A DNA stretch of 64,000 nucleotides from Selenomonadales bacterium. GTDB lineage: Bacteria > Bacillota > Negativicutes > Selenomonadales > Selenomonadaceae. The stretch is from assembly GCA_900769615.1 (NCBI GenBank), contig CAAGHH010000011.1:1-64000 (forward strand), given 5' to 3'. The notes beneath the pieces are model-generated. The model saw only the letters and a list, made by a program, of their open reading frames with translations, was not told the DNA's origin and made no database searches. Below are positions 61,078 through 64,000 of the stretch, piece by piece (positions within the stretch are counted from its first letter, which is position 1; every line of letters starts with the position of its first letter). Both the position numbers and the translations under genes were made by a program.

Positions 61078-61250
61078 CGGAAAAAGCAGTTTGTTATGCG
61101 CTTTAGCTGTTTAATCCCATTAAAAAGAATTATAAAAAAATAATTAAAACAGTTTGCAGGATTTTTTTTAACGGGAGAGAATAGTAAAAAGCAAGGGGAA
61201 GCAATTTGAAACATAACTGCTTTAAGGAATTATAAGGAAAGGGAGAGATT
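61078..61250 (+). promoter_or_regulatory. long, possibly structured 5' leader of dcuB
   Basis: About 175 bases lie between the predicted start site and the gene. Complementary blocks can close the leader: AAAGCAGT-TTG-TTATG near 61083-61098 with CATAACTGCTTT near 61213-61224, and TCCCATTAAAAA with TTTTTTAACGGGA inside it. No known riboswitch family was recognised. The rest of the 428-base gap (60827-61254) is AT-rich, with the palindrome and promoter described separately. Confidence 0.4.
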
Positions 61251-61254
61251 AACT

Positions 61255-62595
61255 ATGGAAATGTTACTCGGTCTCATTGTACTGCTGGCCTGCCTGGTTA
61301 TCGGTGTCCGTCATGGCGGTATCGGCCTGGCTGTTATCAGTGGTATTGGTCTGACTATTTTTACGTTTGTATTTGGTTACAAACCGGGCACTCCGCCAAT
61401 TGGCGTTATGCTCACCATTCTTGCTGTCGTAACTTGTGCTGGTTTTCTGCAAACTTCCGGCGGTTTGACAGTTATGCTTAAATATGCGGAGAAATTCCTT
61501 CGCAGCAACCCGAAACGGGTTACGATTTATGCACCGCTTACGACTTGGTTCTTAACGGTACTTTGCGGTACTGGCCATGTCGTTTATACGATGTATCCGA
61601 TTATTTATGATATTGCTATTAAACAGGGAATTCGTCCTGAGCGTCCGATGGCAGTATCCTCGGTTGCCTGCCAGGCTGCTATCTGTGCTTCCCCAGTATC
61701 CGTTGCTGTTGTTTCAATCGTTGGCTTTATGGCTGCTGCTGGTTATGAATATACTGTTTTACAGGTATTGTCAGTTTCTATGACAGCTACTTGCTTTGGT
61801 GTTATCTGTGCTGCTATCTGGTCTTATCGCCGTGGTAAGGATCTTGATAAGGATGAGCGTTTCCAGGAATTCATCAAAGATCCGGAAAATCGCGAGTATG
61901 TTTATGGTGAAGGCGAATCGCTCATGAATAAAGAATTGCCAAAATCATATTATCATGCGATGTATATTTTCTTCATCGGTATCTTTATCATAGCTTTCCT
62001 CGGAAATGCGCCATCGCTGTTACCGCATTTCCCAGATGCCAAAGGTGTTATGAAGGCTGTTTCGATGACGACTATCATTCAGATGGTTATGCTCACGGTA
62101 GCAGCTGTTATCCTCTTTGTTTGCAAAATCAAGGCTAAAGATGTTGGCAACAGTCAGGTATTCCGTTCTGGTATCGTAGCACTTGTATCAGTTTATGGTG
62201 TTGCTTGGATGGCTGATACTTATTTTGCTAATCACATGAAAATTCTTAAGGATTGGTTGGGCTTAGCTGTTCAGACTTATCCGTGGGCTTATGCAGTATT
62301 TGCATTCCTTACGTCTAAACTGGTTAACTCGCAGGCAGCAGCTATTGCTATTGTTATGCCGCTGGCTTTGAAGGTAGGTATGGATCCAGTTATGATCATG
62401 TCCTTCATTTCGGCTTGCTATGGTTACTTCTTCCTGCCGACTTATCCATCTGACCTTGCCTGCATCGGTTTTGACCGTTCGGGCACGACTTGTATCGGAA
62501 AATATATTCTTAACCACAGCTTCATGATTCCAGGTCTTATCATTGTAACGACTGGCTGCTGCATGGGCTTTGTGGTAGCACATATTGTTTTATAA
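61255..62595 (+). CDS. dcuB: anaerobic C4-dicarboxylate transporter DcuB type
   Basis: A 446-residue inner-membrane antiporter, the same length as E. coli DcuB, exchanging fumarate, malate or aspartate for succinate. Matching blocks are NPKRVTIYAPLTTWFLTVLC-GTGHVVYT (about 82-109), GIRPERPMAVSS, ASPVSVAVVS, RGKDLDKDERFQEFI, KFVNSQAAA-type KLVNSQAAA, and LPTYPSDLACIGFDRSGT. DcuA is the alternative, but the RGKDLDKDE and PENREYVYG segments favour DcuB. AAGGAAAGGGAGAG precedes the ATG. It fits the succinate/propionate metabolism of the window. No DcuS/DcuR pair is adjacent; a LysR gene follows convergently. Confidence 0.93.
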   Translation: MEMLLGLIVLLACLVIGVRHGGIGLAVISGIGLTIFTFVFGYKPGTPPIGVMLTILAVVTCAGFLQTSGGLTVMLKYAEKFLRSNPKRVTIYAPLTTWFLTVLCGTGHVVYTMYPIIYDIAIKQGIRPERPMAVSSVACQAAICASPVSVAVVSIVGFMAAAGYEYTVLQVLSVSMTATCFGVICAAIWSYRRGKDLDKDERFQEFIKDPENREYVYGEGESLMNKELPKSYYHAMYIFFIGIFIIAFLGNAPSLLPHFPDAKGVMKAVSMTTIIQMVMLTVAAVILFVCKIKAKDVGNSQVFRSGIVALVSVYGVAWMADTYFANHMKILKDWLGLAVQTYPWAYAVFAFLTSKLVNSQAAAIAIVMPLALKVGMDPVMIMSFISACYGYFFLPTYPSDLACIGFDRSGTTCIGKYILNHSFMIPGLIIVTTGCCMGFVVAHIVL

Positions 62596-62638
62596 TATTA
62601 TCATAAATATTATAAATTAATAATGCTGACTAAGGCAG

Positions 62639-62673
62639 AAAAGACCGTCATCGAATTGAGATGACGGTCTTTT
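62639..62673. terminator. bidirectional terminator between dcuB and the LysR gene
   Basis: AAAAGACCGTCATC pairs with GATGACGGTCTTTT around a short loop, with T-runs at both ends, serving the two convergent genes. Confidence 0.92.
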
Positions 62674-62693
62674 GCTGTTGATTTTTTCTGATT

Positions 62694-63596
62694 TTAAAGG
62701 GCAGGAATATCTAAATTTTTATGTTTCTTTAAAATATCCTTGCAGAAATCAATAAATGATTTAGCTGCGCGTGAAATATAACGATCTTTTTTCCAAGCCA
62801 GGCCAACATCAACAAACATTGGTTCAGCTAAAGGAATAGCCTTGACGCCAGGTTCATCTTCAACTACCATATCCAAAAGGAACGCGATGCCAACGCCACT
62901 GGCCACTAGCCCGCGCAACGTAACAACCTGATTGGATTCTAAGACAATGTTTGGTTCAATGCTGGCATTTTTCATTTTAGTCATGAGGGTTTGCCGCAAA
63001 AATGAACCTTCTTTTAGCATGATGATATTTTCTTCGGCAATATCTTCAAGGGAAATGCTGCTTTTATTAGCAAGTGGACTGCTTTCTGGTACACAGCATA
63101 CGACCTGACTTTTGGCCATTGGCAGAAGCTGCAAATGGTTAGAAGCACCTGAGATAATGATGATACCAAAGTCTAGTTCGTCGCGCTCAAGCTGTTCGCG
63201 AATCGACATCGAGCCTTCCTCGTGCATGAAAATGTCGAGATGAGAATAGCGGCGCTGGAAGCTTGAGAAAATACGCGGAAAGAGATAGGCACCCATCATA
63301 GGCGGGATACCTATTTTTATAGTGCCCTTTTGCAGCTGCTTGTAGTCGTTTACTTCAAGGACTGCATCTTGGATGTTGCGCAGTGCCAGCTCAACCCGAT
63401 TAAGGAATACGGCGCCTTCTGGGGTAAGAGATAGCTGCTTTTGGCTGCGATCAAACAGCTGGATACCTAGTTCGGCTTCGAGTTTTTTTATAGCAACGGT
63501 AATATTAGGCTGGGAAACGCGCAGCCTTTCTGCAGCCCGGGTAATATTTCGCAGTCGGCTAGCCATTTGGAAATATTCGAGTTGTCTTAATTCCAT
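62694..63596 (-). CDS. LysR-family transcriptional regulator
   Basis: A 300-residue regulator. The N-terminal helix-turn-helix is typical (MELRQLEYFQMASRLRNITR, AAERLRVSQPNITVAIKKLE, LGIQLFDRSQKQLSLTPEG). A periplasmic-binding-like effector domain fills the rest, with KIGIPPMMGAYLFPRIF and LVASGVGIAFLLDMV. The effector and targets are not known. Nearby genes are dcuB (convergent) and motA (divergent). AAAGAAGCG precedes the ATG on the - strand. A T-N11-A type repeat covers its own promoter region. Confidence 0.93.
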   Translation of the reverse strand: MELRQLEYFQMASRLRNITRAAERLRVSQPNITVAIKKLEAELGIQLFDRSQKQLSLTPEGAVFLNRVELALRNIQDAVLEVNDYKQLQKGTIKIGIPPMMGAYLFPRIFSSFQRRYSHLDIFMHEEGSMSIREQLERDELDFGIIIISGASNHLQLLPMAKSQVVCCVPESSPLANKSSISLEDIAEENIIMLKEGSFLRQTLMTKMKNASIEPNIVLESNQVVTLRGLVASGVGIAFLLDMVVEDEPGVKAIPLAEPMFVDVGLAWKKDRYISRAAKSFIDFCKDILKKHKNLDIPAL

Positions 63597-63641
63597 GTTA
63601 TCGCTTCTTTCTCTATAAATTGATTTTATCTTACACCATTA

Positions 63642-63668
63642 TATCATATTTTTGATGAATATATGATA
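63642..63668. promoter_or_regulatory. LysR-type operator candidate
   Basis: TATCATAT-N11-ATATGATA is a perfect 8-bp inverted repeat with the T-N11-A spacing typical of LysR binding sites. It overlaps a - strand TATAAT at 63639-63644 upstream of the LysR gene. Autoregulation is the natural reading. The 254-base gap (63597-63850) also holds AT-rich repeats of AAAAATTTAT near 63677-63715 and a + strand TATAAT at 63762-63767 before motA. Confidence 0.6.
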
Positions 63669-63850
63669 AGATAAGAAAAATTTATCAGAAAAATTTATAA
63701 AATTAAAAGAAAAATTTTTTCTTGTATCTTTTGTAGGATTTTAGCAATAAATATGGAATAATATAATTTAGGTGTAGTAGATTTTTTGCAAGCATTGCAC
63801 GTTAAAGCTAGTTCTTATAGCATTAAGGAAGATGTAGGGGGGCTTTTATT

Positions 63851-64000
63851 TTGGAAATGTCAACAGTTATTGGTGTATTTATGGGATTTATTTCTGTATT
63901 CGTCGGAATGATCCTGAAAGGTGCACCACTTACCGCAATGAATAACCCAGCGGCATTCCTGATAATTATTGGTGGTACTTTTTCGTGTCTATTCATAGGC
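63851..64000 (+). CDS. motA: flagellar motor protein MotA (5' part, cut by window end)
   Basis: The first 50 codons are present. The product begins MEMSTVIGVFMGFISVFVGM and continues with LTAMNNPAAFLIIIGGTF, the start of the MotA/TolQ/ExbB stator family: a first membrane helix, then the conserved NPAAFLIIxGGT segment before the second. Length and wording fit MotA, which conducts ions with MotB to turn the flagellum. The start is TTG at 63851, 8 bases after GGGGG; an ATG at 63857 would be too far from it. The gene continues beyond the window. It suggests a motile organism. Confidence 0.85.
   Translation, partial: MEMSTVIGVFMGFISVFVGMILKGAPLTAMNNPAAFLIIIGGTFSCLFIG

Noticed and set aside
63677..63715. 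Three AAAAATTTAT-like copies considered as a CRISPR or iteron array
   Set aside because: Units are short, irregular and simply AT-rich; there are no spacers or conserved repeat length.

Overview
This window looks like chromosome from a Gram-negative-type Firmicute of class Negativicutes, most plausibly Selenomonadaceae (Megamonas, Pectinatus, Anaerovibrio or Selenomonas). That is inferred from gene content and I cannot name the genus. The evidence is a low-GC genome with Firmicute-type regulation (T-box, Rex, CtsR-McsA-McsB-ClpC, ECF transporter), outer-membrane functions (O-antigen ligase/polymerase-like protein, phosphoethanolamine transferase-like protein), succinate-to-propionate fermentation through methylmalonyl-CoA, LL-diaminopimelate aminotransferase, a large polyamine locus and a flagellar motor gene. 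I saw no prophage, complete insertion sequence, CRISPR array or tRNA; most genes are co-oriented on the + strand.

Layout. 1-2000: 3' end of an rRNA operon (5S), a serine-less SpeD-like gene on the - strand and an MFS exporter. 2000-8370: T-box-controlled valS, folC, an O-antigen ligase-like gene and rex. 8440-16210: a propionate block of CoA-transferase, split methylmalonyl-CoA mutase, meaB, epimerase, and methylmalonyl-CoA decarboxylase subunits mmdA, a 51-codon mmdE-like gene and mmdC. 16280-26850: a lone ZnuA-like lipoprotein, rubrerythrin, ctsR-mcsA-mcsB-clpC, radA, uvrC and a PHP phosphoesterase. 26845-32600: mdh with a well-formed promoter and operator-like repeat, tadA, a TPR-like protein, a phosphoethanolamine transferase-like gene, and a P-type-ATPase-derived protein that has lost its catalytic motifs. 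32720-44590: ispE, a GntR regulator, glmU, prs, ecfA1-ecfA2-ecfT, truA and a 1418-residue dehydratase-activase-type protein. 44660-51340: purine operon purC-E-F-M-N-H(N-terminal part)-D. 51350-57820: polyamine operon speD, PLP decarboxylase, speE, speB, carboxyspermidine dehydrogenase and decarboxylase. 57860-64000: guaB, dapL (-), dcuB, a LysR regulator (-) and the start of motA.

How it fits together. DcuB and Mdh fit a fumarate/malate route to succinate. The CoA-transferase, mutase, epimerase and decarboxylase would turn succinate into propionate, and Rex could sense the NADH/NAD+ ratio. The purine operon and guaB lead to GMP. The polyamine operon encodes two chemically different routes to spermidine side by side.

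The points most worth a second look are the catalytically dead P-type-ATPase relative (31401-32591), the SpeD homologue lacking its pyruvoyl serine (210-668), the doubled spermidine pathway, the minimal mmdA-E-C set without the membrane beta subunit, and PurH reduced to its cyclohydrolase domain. Several clean inverted repeats sit at promoters: 8492-8533, 26883-26904, 29641-29658, 44667-44678, 46172-46198, 60987-61001 and 63642-63668.
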